Assembly: GCA_024404315.1 (NCBI GenBank)
Contig: JAKSQD010000007.1
Coordinates: 1 to 61,724, forward strand
Origin: Oscillospiraceae bacterium
Lineage (GTDB): Bacteria; Bacillota; Clostridia; Oscillospirales; Oscillospiraceae
Reading direction: 5' to 3'
DNA: 61,724 nt
Shown here: one piece after another, positions 16,412 to 25,857 of the stretch
Numbering within the stretch: position 1 is the first letter of the stretch
Layout of the letters: every line of letters starts with the position of its first letter
Program-made: the position numbers and the translations under genes
Notes under the pieces: model-generated
What the model was told of the DNA's origin: nothing
The model's input: the letters and a program-made list of their open reading frames with translations, nothing else
Database searches by the model: none

Positions 16412-16443
16412 CGGTATTTTAGAATGGTTGAGGAGAGAAAGAG

Positions 16444-18909
16444 ATGCCGCAGATCGAATACGCCAAAATCGCAGTTTCAGCAGCAGTCTACTCCATGGAT
16501 CGACCTTATTCTTATTCCTTGCCCAGTCATCTGGCGGAGGGAGCTCTCCCCGGTGTCCGTGTCATGGTTCCATTTGGAAAGGGCAATCGCAAAACCGAAG
16601 GAATTATTTTAAAACGCTGGCAAGGGGAACCACTTGACGGAATTAAAAGCGTTTTTAGCTTGCTGGATGACCAACCGGTGCTCCGTGAGCCGATGCTGAA
16701 TTTGGCTCTTTGGATGCGGGAGCGCTGCTTCTGTACCATGTATGATGCGGTCAAAGCCATGCTTCCGTCTGGCCTCTATTATTCCTCTCGGGACATCTAT
16801 CATCTTTGCGAAGGTCTCTCCGGAACAAAGGCACTGGAAATGGTGAGTCATGCCCCTGTTCAGAGGGAAATTTTGGATATTTTGGCGCAAAATGGCGGTT
16901 CTGCAACCCGTGAGCAGATTTGCCGTGAGTGCAGCGGCGGACAACCCCAGGCGGCCTTGAGCTTGTTGGTAGAAAAGCATGTTTTGGAGCTTTCCACCGA
17001 CACCTCCAGAAACGTCAATGATAAAATGGAGCAAATCGCCTCTCTTTTGGTTCCATTGGAGGATGCGCTGTCAGAGGTCAAAAAAACCTCCAAAGCACAG
17101 ATTGCGATTTTAAAGCTGCTGGATCAGGTGGGAAGCGCCTCCGTGAAGGAAATCCAGTATTTTACCGGAAGCGCTAAAAAGACGGTGCAAACCTTGGCGA
17201 ACAAAGGCTTGATTGAACTTTTTCAGCGAGAAGTATACCGAAGGATTCCGGCCAACGATGCCAGCCGACAGCCGCCTCCTGTCCTGAACGAGGAACAGCA
17301 GGCCGCCTTTGACGGCATTGCCGCTCTCATGAACCAGCGGAAACCGGCCTGTTCTCTGTTATACGGCGTAACGGGCAGTGGAAAAACTCAGGTTTATATT
17401 TCCCTCATCCATCACGCTCTGGCGCAGGGGCGGACAGCTTTGGTTTTGGTTCCAGAGATTGCGCTCACGCCCCAGCTGCTGCGCCACTTTGAGGCACAAT
17501 TCGGTAGTCAAGTGGCAATCCTTCACAGCTCTCTTTCCGTTGGGGCACGCTATGACGAATGGAAACGAGCCAGAGACGGCAAGGCACAAGTGGTCATCGG
17601 CACCCGCTCTGCCATATTTGCGCCCTTGAACGACGTGGGATTGATTGTTCTGGATGAAGAGCAGGAAGCAAGCTATAAATCCGACCACATTCCCCGTTAT
17701 CACGCCAGAGACATTGCCAAATATCGCTGTAACCAGTCGGGAGCGGTGCTGGTTCTTGGTTCCGCTACTCCGAGCGTAGAAACCGCCTACCACGCCAGAG
17801 AGGGAATTTATCAAAAATTCTGTCTAAAAAAGCGATTCAATGAACAGACCATGCCGAAGGTGGAACTGGTGGATATGCGCCAAGAGCTGCGAATGGGAAA
17901 CAACACCAGTCTCAGCGGCGCTCTGCGGCGGGAGCTGTCTGCCAACCTCGAAAGGGGAGAGCAAGCAGTGCTCTTCCTGAACCGACGGGGTACCAGCCGC
18001 ATGGCGGTCTGCGTGGAATGTGGAGAAACGCCGGAGTGTCCCAACTGCTCCGTTAAGCTGACGTACCACAAGGACAACGGTCGGATGATGTGTCATTATT
18101 GCGGCTTCTCCAAGCCGTTGTTCCCCAAGTGCGAAATCTGCGGTGGTGAGCTGTGCTTTGTGGACGCTGGTGTCCAGATGATTCAGGAACAGCTGGAGCA
18201 GGCTTTCCCCGGCATTTCCATTGCCCGCATGGATGCGGATTCGGTTTCTGCCACGCATAACCATGAGGACATCCTCAATCGCTTTGAAAAAGAAAAAATT
18301 TCTGTTCTTTTGGGCACGCAAATGGTGGCCAAGGGACTGGATTTTGAACATGTTACCCTTGTTGGAGCGCTGGACGCTGACCAGGGACTTTACCTGGATT
18401 CCTATCGAGCGGGAGAGCGAACCTTTTCCCTGCTCACGCAGGTGGTAGGGCGTGCCGGTCGTGGCAGTCGTACCGGACGAGCCATTATCCAAACCTTCAC
18501 GCCGAAAAATGAACGAATTACCTGTGCCGCAAGGCAGGATTATGACGCTTTTTTCGAGAGTGAAATCCACCTGCGAACCATCAAGCAGCTGCCCCCCATC
18601 CGAGACCAGTACCAATTGACTCTTACGGGTCGGTCGGATTTTCACACGCTGGAAAGCGCTCGGCGGCTTCGCACCGCCTTGCAAGCGTGGCAGTTCAGCC
18701 CGGAAATGGCAGGGGATTCCTTCGCCATCTATGGACCGGCAGAAGCCCCGGTTCTTCGTGTCATGGGGCGCTACCGCTATCGCTTGACGCTTGTCTGCAA
18801 GGATAGCCGACGTGTCCGCACCATGTTATCCCATCTGCTGACCGCTTTCCAGAAGGACTCTTTTAACAAGGGTGTCCATCTGTCTGTGGATTTGAATCCA
18901 ATGGAGTAA
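16444..18909 (+). CDS. priA: Primosomal helicase PriA
   Basis: Replication restart helicase, 821 aa, slightly longer than E. coli PriA. An N-terminal DNA-binding domain (residues 1-105) recognises the 3' end of leading strands. The Walker A motif GVTGSGKT is near residue 309 and the Walker B region reads DEEQ (about 405) instead of DEEH. Eight zinc-binding cysteines lie at about 522-565 (CVECGETPECPNC, CHYCG, CEICGG). GLDFEHVTLVGALDADQGLYLDSYR and VGRAGRGSRTGRAIIQT are helicase motifs V and VI. AGGAG is 8 bases upstream. It is followed by def and fmt, as in most Firmicutes. Confidence 0.96.
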   Translation: MPQIEYAKIAVSAAVYSMDRPYSYSLPSHLAEGALPGVRVMVPFGKGNRKTEGIILKRWQGEPLDGIKSVFSLLDDQPVLREPMLNLALWMRERCFCTMYDAVKAMLPSGLYYSSRDIYHLCEGLSGTKALEMVSHAPVQREILDILAQNGGSATREQICRECSGGQPQAALSLLVEKHVLELSTDTSRNVNDKMEQIASLLVPLEDALSEVKKTSKAQIAILKLLDQVGSASVKEIQYFTGSAKKTVQTLANKGLIELFQREVYRRIPANDASRQPPPVLNEEQQAAFDGIAALMNQRKPACSLLYGVTGSGKTQVYISLIHHALAQGRTALVLVPEIALTPQLLRHFEAQFGSQVAILHSSLSVGARYDEWKRARDGKAQVVIGTRSAIFAPLNDVGLIVLDEEQEASYKSDHIPRYHARDIAKYRCNQSGAVLVLGSATPSVETAYHAREGIYQKFCLKKRFNEQTMPKVELVDMRQELRMGNNTSLSGALRRELSANLERGEQAVLFLNRRGTSRMAVCVECGETPECPNCSVKLTYHKDNGRMMCHYCGFSKPLFPKCEICGGELCFVDAGVQMIQEQLEQAFPGISIARMDADSVSATHNHEDILNRFEKEKISVLLGTQMVAKGLDFEHVTLVGALDADQGLYLDSYRAGERTFSLLTQVVGRAGRGSRTGRAIIQTFTPKNERITCAARQDYDAFFESEIHLRTIKQLPPIRDQYQLTLTGRSDFHTLESARRLRTALQAWQFSPEMAGDSFAIYGPAEAPVLRVMGRYRYRLTLVCKDSRRVRTMLSHLLTAFQKDSFNKGVHLSVDLNPME

Positions 18910-18932
18910 TTTCTCCCGGCGCTGAACACAGC

Positions 18933-18963
18933 CTCTGGCACGCTGAAAATTTTTGTGCCAGAG
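18933..18963. terminator. Perfect hairpin between priA and def
   Basis: CTCTGGCAC (18933-18941) and GTGCCAGAG (18955-18963) form a 9-bp stem. The loop ends in TTTTT, but no T run follows the stem, so function as a terminator is uncertain. Confidence 0.4.
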
Positions 18964-19039
18964 CAGAAATAAATTTACGTTTTATTCATCCTTCCTTGGG
19001 AAGAATATGGTTTTATAACATCAGGAGGAAAAGAGAATT

Positions 19040-19534
19040 ATGATTCGTGAAATTGTTGAAAAGGGCGATGCCATTCTGACCAAAAAGTGCCATGCAGTCA
19101 CCCGTTTTGATAAAAAACTGGCCATGATGCTGGATGATATGCGAGAAACTCTCATCCAGTCCGGCGGCGTGGGTCTGGCCGCTCCCCAGATTGGCATCTG
19201 CCGCCGTTTCTGCCTGGTCATGAACGAGGAAGAGCACATCCATGAGCTGATTAACCCTGAAATCCTTTCCACTTCCGGCGAGCAGACCGGAATGGAAGGC
19301 TGCCTCTCTCTGCCTGGCAAGTACGGTGAAGTCACCCGTCCCATGGTTGTTCGTGTCCGTGCGCAGGATCGCAACGGCGAATGGTATGAGGTGGAGGATC
19401 AGGGCTTGACTGCTCGCTGCTTCTGCCACGAAATTGACCATTTGGACGGTCATATGTTTGACGAGCTGTGCGATCGCCTGTATACCAACGAAGAGTTGGA
19501 CGAGATGGCCGCAGAGCAGGAGGAAGAAGGATGA
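19040..19534 (+). CDS. def: Peptide deformylase
   Basis: Removes the formyl group from nascent proteins, 164 aa. The three metal and catalytic motifs are complete: GVGLAAPQIG (about residue 47), EGCLSLPG (about 93) and HEIDHLDG (about 136), the last with both histidines and the catalytic Glu. AGGAGG lies 11 bases upstream. Its stop overlaps the fmt start (ATGA). Def and Fmt perform opposite halves of the formyl-methionine cycle. The C-terminal tail is Glu-rich. Confidence 0.96.
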   Translation: MIREIVEKGDAILTKKCHAVTRFDKKLAMMLDDMRETLIQSGGVGLAAPQIGICRRFCLVMNEEEHIHELINPEILSTSGEQTGMEGCLSLPGKYGEVTRPMVVRVRAQDRNGEWYEVEDQGLTARCFCHEIDHLDGHMFDELCDRLYTNEELDEMAAEQEEEG

Positions 19535-20436
19535 GAATCGTCTTTATGGGCACGCCTGATTTCGCTGTGCCCAGCCTGAAAGCGCTCCTTGCCGCCGGTC
19601 ATGAGGTCGCCGCCGTGTATACCAACCCCGATAAACCTAAAAACCGTGGCATGAAGATGACCCCCAGCCCCGTCAAGGTGGCGGCACTGGAAGCCAACCT
19701 CCCCGTGATTCAGCCCAAAACCCTCCGTGACGAGGCGGTTCAGGCAGAACTGGCGGCGCTGGCTCCAGAGCTGATTGTGGTTGCCGCATATGGCAAGATT
19801 CTGCCCAAGGTGATTTTGAATTTGCCCAAATACGGCTGCGTCAACGTCCATTCCTCCCTGCTGCCCAAGTACCGTGGTGCAGCTCCCATCAATTGGGCCA
19901 TGGTCAACGGCGAGAAGGAAACCGGTGTCACCATCATGTACATGGCGGAAGCACTGGACGCGGGTGATATCATTGCGCAGGTGGTCACTCCCATCGAGCC
20001 GGAGGAGAACGCCGAAGAACTTTATAACCGCCTGGCGGATTTGGGTGGTGTTCTGCTGGCAGAAACCGTTCCTCATTTGGAAGATGGAACCGCAACCCGT
20101 ACCCCCCAGGGAGATGTGTTCACTTATGCGCCGATGCTCAGTCGTGACCTCTGTCCCATCGACTGGACTCGAAGCGCTCAGGCCATTCACGATCAGATTC
20201 GTGGTTTGGTTCCCTGGCCCGCCACCACCTTTGAGCTGGAAGGCAAGGTTTTCAAGGCCTACGCTTCTCAGGTGGCCGGAGAGACCGACAAACAGGCCGG
20301 AACCCTCCTGGGCAGTGATAAAACCGGCATCCTCTACGCCTGCGGCGATGGAAAGGTGCTCCGTGTCACAGAGCTTCAGGCTCCCGGGAAAAAGCGCATG
20401 AAAGCCTCTGCTTTCCTGGCTGGCCATAAGATTTGA
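19531..20436 (+). CDS. fmt: Methionyl-tRNA formyltransferase
   Basis: Transfers a formyl group from 10-formyl-THF to initiator Met-tRNA, 301 aa. RIVFMGTPDFAVPSL is the N-terminal signature; the formyl-THF motif HSSLLPKYRGAAPI is near residue 108, followed by GVTIMYMAEALDAGDI. The C-terminal tRNA-binding domain begins near 205. An upstream open frame extends to 19468 inside def, but the ATG at 19531 has AGGAGG 6 bases before it and overlaps the def stop. Spacing to rsmB is 23 bases. Confidence 0.96.
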   Translation: MRIVFMGTPDFAVPSLKALLAAGHEVAAVYTNPDKPKNRGMKMTPSPVKVAALEANLPVIQPKTLRDEAVQAELAALAPELIVVAAYGKILPKVILNLPKYGCVNVHSSLLPKYRGAAPINWAMVNGEKETGVTIMYMAEALDAGDIIAQVVTPIEPEENAEELYNRLADLGGVLLAETVPHLEDGTATRTPQGDVFTYAPMLSRDLCPIDWTRSAQAIHDQIRGLVPWPATTFELEGKVFKAYASQVAGETDKQAGTLLGSDKTGILYACGDGKVLRVTELQAPGKKRMKASAFLAGHKI

Positions 20437-20459
20437 TTGGGATAGAAGGTGGAATCCCC

Positions 20460-21788
20460 ATGAAACAACCAAAAATGACCGCCCGGGAAGCCGCCTTTTC
20501 CGTTTTGGAGAGTGCCAACCATGGAGCCTGGTCCGATGGAACTTTAAAAAGTGTCATCCGCTCGGCGGAGCTTTCCGGCAGAGATAGTGCCTTGTGCAGT
20601 CGCATTTGCTACGGTGTTCAGCAGAATCAGCTCCTTCTGGATTTCTGGATTGGAACCTTCTCCAAAGTTCCCGTGAAAAAGCTGGAAAGCGTCGTCCGCA
20701 CTGCCCTGCGCATGGGAATGTACCAAGCAGCGCTGATGGATCGCATTCCTGAGAGTGCGGCGGTAAATGAATCGGTGGAGCTGGTGAAAAAGAACAGCAA
20801 AAACCCCCATTCCAGCAGATTGACCAACGGAATCCTCCGCTCCTTCTGTCGAAAAAAAGGAGAATTGCCTCAGCCGGACAGCCTTAGCGTGAAGTATAGC
20901 CATCCTCAATGGCTGGTGGATTTGTTTGCCGCAGAATTGCGGGATGAAAAGCAGCTGGAAGCACTGCTGGAAGCCGATAACGGGCAGCCGCCCACCACCG
21001 TTCAGGTCAATACCTTGAAAACCACGGTGGAAGACCTGAGTAAAGCCCTTATAGAGCAGGGAATCACGGTGAAAGCGCATCCATGGCTGGAAGGCTGCTT
21101 GGAGCTGACCGGAACCGGCAGTCTGGAGGAGTTGTCCCTTTTCCGTGAGGGATACTTCATGGTACAGGATGCCGCAGCGAAATTAGCGGCTCTGGCCGCC
21201 GCTCCACAGCCCGGATGGGATGTGCTGGACGCTTGCGCCGCTCCTGGCGGAAAGAGCTTTGCCGCCGCCATGGAGATGAAAAACAGCGGTCAGTTGACCT
21301 CCTGCGATATCCAGCCCAAGAAAGTTAAGCTAATCCGCTCCGGCGCAAAACGTTTGGGCATCACCAGTTTGAACGCCGAGGTTGCCAACGGTCGAGCGTT
21401 CCGCCCCGAGTGGGAAAACCGTTTTGACCTGGTGATTGCTGATGTTCCCTGTTCTGGCCTGGGCATCATCCGCAAAAAACCGGATATCCGTTATAAAGAA
21501 CCGGACATGTTGGAAAACCTGCCCGGCATTCAGCAGGAGCTGCTGTCCAACCTCTCCCGCTATGTCAAACCCGGCGGCGTGCTCTTGTATTCCACTTGTA
21601 CCGTGCTCCAACGGGAAAACCAGCAGAACGTCATGGATTTTCTCAATGGTCATAGCGAGTATACGTTGGAGGGCTTCGACCTGCCCCAGCCCATTGGACG
21701 AGTGGAAGAGGGAATGCTGACCCTCTGGCCGCACATCCACGGAACAGACGGCTTTTTTATGGCAAAGCTCAGAAAGAGCTGTAAATAA
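20460..21788 (+). CDS. rsmB: 16S rRNA (cytosine-967-C5) methyltransferase RsmB
   Basis: RsmB (Sun), 442 aa, methylates C967 of 16S rRNA. An N-terminal NusB-like domain (residues 1-140, with ESAAVNESVELVKK) is joined to a Rossmann methyltransferase with VLDACAAPGGKS (SAM motif I), ADVPCSGLGIIRKKPDIR (motif IV, with one catalytic Cys) and LLYSTCTVLQRENQ (motif VI, second Cys). A TTG at 20433 opens the frame, but AAGGTGG places the start at the ATG 20460, 6 bases away. Confidence 0.94.
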   Translation: MKQPKMTAREAAFSVLESANHGAWSDGTLKSVIRSAELSGRDSALCSRICYGVQQNQLLLDFWIGTFSKVPVKKLESVVRTALRMGMYQAALMDRIPESAAVNESVELVKKNSKNPHSSRLTNGILRSFCRKKGELPQPDSLSVKYSHPQWLVDLFAAELRDEKQLEALLEADNGQPPTTVQVNTLKTTVEDLSKALIEQGITVKAHPWLEGCLELTGTGSLEELSLFREGYFMVQDAAAKLAALAAAPQPGWDVLDACAAPGGKSFAAAMEMKNSGQLTSCDIQPKKVKLIRSGAKRLGITSLNAEVANGRAFRPEWENRFDLVIADVPCSGLGIIRKKPDIRYKEPDMLENLPGIQQELLSNLSRYVKPGGVLLYSTCTVLQRENQQNVMDFLNGHSEYTLEGFDLPQPIGRVEEGMLTLWPHIHGTDGFFMAKLRKSCK

Positions 21789-21884
21789 AAATCAACTGAC
21801 GCTTTGGTGCAGAGCTATTTTCCGTGCTTTGTATTGCTTGTTCGGTGCAAATCAGGGAAAACAATGTACAAAAAAGGATAATAT

Positions 21885-22943
21885 ATGGTAGAAATCAAAT
21901 CTATGAGTCGGGAAGAGCTTGCCGCCTTCCTGAAAGAGCTGGGGGAACCAAAATTCCGAGAAAAGCAGGTGTTTCAGTGGCTGCACCGTGGTGTGGAGAG
22001 CTTTGATGAGATGACCAACCTCTCCAAATCCCTCCGAGAGAAGCTGAAAGAAAACTGCGTTCTCACTGTTCCCAAGGTGGCACGGAAGCAAATCTCTAAA
22101 ATGGATGGTACTGTGAAATATCTCTGGGAGCTTTCCGATGGAAACTGCGTGGAAAGCGTGGTCATGCGCTATAAGCACGGCAATACCATCTGCGTTTCCT
22201 CCGAGGTGGGCTGTCTGATGGGCTGTGCCTTCTGCGCTTCTACCCTGGCCGGATTGGTTCGCCGCCTGACCGCTGCGGAAATTCTGGATCAGGTGATTTT
22301 TGCGCAGAAAGATTCTGGTCTTCCCATCAACAACATCGTTATGATGGGCATTGGTGAGCCGCTGGATAATTTTGACAACGTTCTGCGTTTTTTGCAGCTG
22401 GTCAACGACCCGGACGGCCTCAACATCGGTATGCGTCACATCTCCCTTTCCACCTGTGGCCTGGTGGATAAGATTGACCGGTTGGCGGAGCTGGATTTGC
22501 AGCTGACCCTTTCCGTCTCTCTTCATGCGCCGGATGACGAGACCCGCTGCCGCCTCATGCCGGTGAATAAAGCGGTAGGGGTGGATAAGCTCATGCAAAC
22601 CTGTCGAAACTATTTTAAAAAGACAGGCCGCCGCATTTCCTATGAATACGCCATGGTAGACGGGGTGAACGACAGCGATGCGCAAGCCGATTTGCTGGTG
22701 AAGCTGCTCAAGGGTCAGCCGGGACATGTCAACCTGATTCCGCTCAACAATGTGGAGGAAAGCCCCCTCAAACCCAGCCGACGTGTTCGAGAGTTCCAAA
22801 ACCGGCTGGAACGTCAGGGCGTAACTGCAACCGTCCGCCGCAAGTTGGGAGACGACATTGATGCCGCCTGCGGCCAGCTGAGACGGAAGGAAATGAAGAA
22901 AAATGAAGCGGTCAAGCCTGCCCAGCGCAGACCCAACCGCTGA
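21885..22943 (+). CDS. rlmN: Dual-specificity 23S rRNA/tRNA (adenine-C2) methyltransferase RlmN
   Basis: Radical-SAM enzyme, 352 aa, methylates A2503 of 23S rRNA and A37 of certain tRNAs. The cluster motif CxxxCxxC is Cys110, Cys114 and Cys117 (GCLMGCAFC). GEPLDNFDNV and STCGLVDKI follow, and the conserved substrate-linked cysteine is in DDIDAACGQL near the C-terminus. AAAGGA lies a few bases before the ATG. No clear promoter or terminator is seen in the 96 bases after rsmB. The last 20 residues are a basic, proline-containing tail. Confidence 0.95.
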   Translation: MVEIKSMSREELAAFLKELGEPKFREKQVFQWLHRGVESFDEMTNLSKSLREKLKENCVLTVPKVARKQISKMDGTVKYLWELSDGNCVESVVMRYKHGNTICVSSEVGCLMGCAFCASTLAGLVRRLTAAEILDQVIFAQKDSGLPINNIVMMGIGEPLDNFDNVLRFLQLVNDPDGLNIGMRHISLSTCGLVDKIDRLAELDLQLTLSVSLHAPDDETRCRLMPVNKAVGVDKLMQTCRNYFKKTGRRISYEYAMVDGVNDSDAQADLLVKLLKGQPGHVNLIPLNNVEESPLKPSRRVREFQNRLERQGVTATVRRKLGDDIDAACGQLRRKEMKKNEAVKPAQRRPNR

Positions 22944-22995
22944 CGTTGCAACGATACCTTTCCCCAAACTGGGGTGTCCCAACAGGGAGGACGGC

Positions 22996-23709
22996 ATGAA
23001 CATATTTGGAATTACCGACCAAGGAATGGTCCGAAAACAGAATCAGGATTCTTTTTTCTTTTGGACAGATGGAGAAATGGGCTGTGCGGTGGTCTGTGAC
23101 GGCATGGGCGGCGCTCAGTCTGGAAACATCGCCAGCGCAATGGCCACCCAAAAGTTTGCGGAAGTGGTGGGTGCAAAGGAAGGTCTGCCGGAAGAACGCC
23201 TGCTTTGGGGTGCGGAAAGAGCCAATGCGGTTGTTTACCACCGTGCGCAGCACGATATGACGTGCTGGGGTATGGGAACTACGCTGGTGGGAGCGCTGGC
23301 TTTGAATCATATCGCTGTTGTCATCAACATTGGCGACAGTCGCTGCTATCATCTCAGTCAGACGGGCATCACGCAAGTGACCCGTGACCACTCCCTTGTT
23401 GCGGAGCTGGTGGCCATGGGGCGTATCACGCAGGAGGAAGCCCGTGTTCATCCCAATCGAAACATCATTACTCGGGCGTTGGGCACCGATGCACAAGTGC
23501 GGGCGGATCTTTATCAGGTTCCGTTGGAGCCGGGCGATTTGTTGCTTTTCTGCTCCGATGGTCTGAGCAACGAGGTGCTGCCAGAAGAGATGAAAGAGTT
23601 GAGCGGAGAAGGAACGCTGGAAGAGCGCTGTCAGAGACTGCTCCAGTGTGCGCTGGATAGAGGCGCACCGGATAACGTAACGGTGGTTCTCATGGAAGCC
23701 GAAGAATAA
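22996..23709 (+). CDS. prpC: PP2C-family Ser/Thr protein phosphatase PrpC
   Basis: Metal-dependent phosphatase, 237 aa, the partner of the PrkC kinase that follows 12 bases later. Motifs in order: KQNQDSF (residues 14-20), VVCDGMGGAQSG (33-44, metal Asp), INIGDSRCYHL, VTRDHSLV, ITRALG, LFCSDGLSNEV and APDNVTVVL. The open frame continues upstream into rlmN, but AGGGAGG lies 5 bases before the ATG at 22996. It reverses PrkC phosphorylation, so the two should set the phosphorylation state of cell-wall and translation targets. Confidence 0.95.
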   Translation: MNIFGITDQGMVRKQNQDSFFFWTDGEMGCAVVCDGMGGAQSGNIASAMATQKFAEVVGAKEGLPEERLLWGAERANAVVYHRAQHDMTCWGMGTTLVGALALNHIAVVINIGDSRCYHLSQTGITQVTRDHSLVAELVAMGRITQEEARVHPNRNIITRALGTDAQVRADLYQVPLEPGDLLLFCSDGLSNEVLPEEMKELSGEGTLEERCQRLLQCALDRGAPDNVTVVLMEAEE

Positions 23710-23721
23710 GGGGAGAACAGA

Positions 23722-25857
23722 ATGGATCAGTACATCGGAACAAAACTGAATGAACGTTATGAACTGGTGAGCATCCTTGGCGTCGGCGGCATGGCGGTGG
23801 TCTACAAAGCAAAAGACCTTCGCCTGAATCGGATGGTAGCCGTTAAGGTGCTAAAGCCAGAGCTGGCGGCAGATGACGATATCCGCAGCCGCTTCCACGA
23901 TGAGTCCAGAACGGTTTGCATGATGAACCATCCCAACATTGTCAACGTCTTTGATGTCAATCAGGACGGGGATTTGGATTATTTCGTCATGGAGCTGGTG
24001 GACGGCATCACGCTGAAACAGTATATCCGCAAGAGAGGCGGTACGCTGAACTGGCGGGAAGCACTCCACTTTGCCGTGCAGATTCTGCTTGCCATGGATC
24101 ACGCCCACAGCAAGGGAATCATCCACCGAGACATCAAGCCGCAGAATGTTATGGTGCTCCGAGATGGCAGCGTGAAGGTGGCTGACTTCGGCATTGCCCG
24201 CATTGTGGACTCTGCCCAGCAGACCATGACCCAGGAAGCACTGGGAAGCGTCCATTATATTTCCCCGGAACAGGCCAAAGGCAGCGCCGTGGATGCCCGC
24301 AGCGATATTTATTCCGCTGGCGTGGTGCTCTACGAGATGACCACGGGTCGCTTGCCCTATGAGGGAGATTCTCCCGTTGCTGTTGCTGTGCAGCACATCA
24401 ATTCCGTTCCCTTGGCACCTCGTGAGATCAATCCTGAGATTCCCTTGGGCATGGAACAAATCACCATTAAGATGATGGCTCCTGACAAAGACCTTCGCTA
24501 TGCCAGCGCCGCCGTGGTGCTGTCCGATTTAGAAGAGTTTCGGAAGAATCCATCCATCCGCTTTGATTACCTCTTCCCCTGGATGGTGATACACGAGGAA
24601 CCGGGCTCCGCCGACCCCGACCAGAACACCGTCAGCATCAAGTTCAACCCAGAAGACCTCCGCAACGCCAAACCGCCAGAGCCGGAGAAAAAAGAGGAAG
24701 AACCGGAGCCGGAAGACGATGGTTCTGGTAAACGCACCGCTTTGATGATTGGTGCCATCCTTTTGGCCATCCTTTTGGTGTTGTTTATCATCTTCCGCAT
24801 CCTGTTCACCAGCTTCTTCTCCGATTTGCTGGACGGCGGAAAAGAATATACCGTCCCCAATCTGCTGGGTAAAACTTATACCGAGGCCGAGCGGGAAATT
24901 TTCCAAAGCGATGAGCTGTTTGGGCATTTTACTGTCACCATCAGCGAAGAGCAGATGTACAACGCCTCTTATGAGCCGGGTCAAATCATCCGTCAGGAGC
25001 CGCTGGGGAACACCACCACCAAGAGCGAAGAGACAGAAATTGTGGTGGTTGTCAACGCCGACGAGGAGATTGAGGCCAAAGAATTGATTATGCCTGCTAT
25101 CATCGGTGAAGGCTATGAGGATTGGGCGGATACCCTCAGCGATAAATACGGCGTGGTGGTCAAGTATAAGTCCGAGTTTAGCTCTGACTATGACGAAGGA
25201 CTGATTATTAAAACCGATCCCGTCTCTGGTTCTACGCTGAAAGAAGGACAGACCGTTACCGTCACCTACAGCAAAGGCCCCAAATCGACCACTGTCACCA
25301 TGGTTTCCCTCATTGGCATGTCTGAAAATGAGGCAAGAGCAAAGCTGGCTGAAATGGGTCTTGCCTGCGGCACGCCGGTGGTTCAGGAGAGCGACAGACC
25401 CGCCGGACAGGTCATTTTCCAGAGCGTCAAGCCCAATAGCAGCGTGGAAAAGAATACCGTTGTTGAGTTGCAGATTAGCTCTGGCCCTCGTCCCGAGGAT
25501 AGACCCGCCGAACCGGAAGACCACCAGCCGGAGCCGGAGGTGCAGCCCGAAACGCAGCAGCCGAACCCAGAACAGGAATGGGGATGGAACACGCCTGACA
25601 CCAACGAGGAAGAAGGAACCACGGAACCGGAGGTCGATCAGGGTCAGAATATGCCCGAGGACGAGGTTTACACCATCACCGTCAACCTGCCAGCGCATGA
25701 GGATAACTCGGTGATTATGATTTACGTCAATGGCGAAAATTATTATACCTCCACCGTTTCCGCCGATCAGAGTAAAGTGACCGTAGATTATCAGGGTACC
25801 ATTGAGGGCGTTTACGCAACGCTGGATGGTATAGAAACGGAATGGGTTGTGGAATGA
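23722..25857 (+). CDS. prkC: PASTA-domain Ser/Thr protein kinase PrkC
   Basis: Membrane kinase, 711 aa. The cytoplasmic kinase domain covers residues 11-275: glycine loop GVGGMAVVY, Lys42 in VAVKVL, HRDIKPQN with Asp137, DFG at 155-157, then GSVHYISPEQAKG. A Pro/Glu-rich juxtamembrane part leads to one transmembrane helix (about 340-362). Outside are three PASTA repeats (about 376-582), which bind muropeptides in homologues, a Pro/Glu-rich linker (583-645) and an extra beta-rich C-terminal domain (650-711) that I cannot assign. AAGGGGA precedes the ATG. Expected roles are growth and germination signalling. The stop overlaps rsgA. Confidence 0.96.
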   Translation: MDQYIGTKLNERYELVSILGVGGMAVVYKAKDLRLNRMVAVKVLKPELAADDDIRSRFHDESRTVCMMNHPNIVNVFDVNQDGDLDYFVMELVDGITLKQYIRKRGGTLNWREALHFAVQILLAMDHAHSKGIIHRDIKPQNVMVLRDGSVKVADFGIARIVDSAQQTMTQEALGSVHYISPEQAKGSAVDARSDIYSAGVVLYEMTTGRLPYEGDSPVAVAVQHINSVPLAPREINPEIPLGMEQITIKMMAPDKDLRYASAAVVLSDLEEFRKNPSIRFDYLFPWMVIHEEPGSADPDQNTVSIKFNPEDLRNAKPPEPEKKEEEPEPEDDGSGKRTALMIGAILLAILLVLFIIFRILFTSFFSDLLDGGKEYTVPNLLGKTYTEAEREIFQSDELFGHFTVTISEEQMYNASYEPGQIIRQEPLGNTTTKSEETEIVVVVNADEEIEAKELIMPAIIGEGYEDWADTLSDKYGVVVKYKSEFSSDYDEGLIIKTDPVSGSTLKEGQTVTVTYSKGPKSTTVTMVSLIGMSENEARAKLAEMGLACGTPVVQESDRPAGQVIFQSVKPNSSVEKNTVVELQISSGPRPEDRPAEPEDHQPEPEVQPETQQPNPEQEWGWNTPDTNEEEGTTEPEVDQGQNMPEDEVYTITVNLPAHEDNSVIMIYVNGENYYTSTVSADQSKVTVDYQGTIEGVYATLDGIETEWVVE

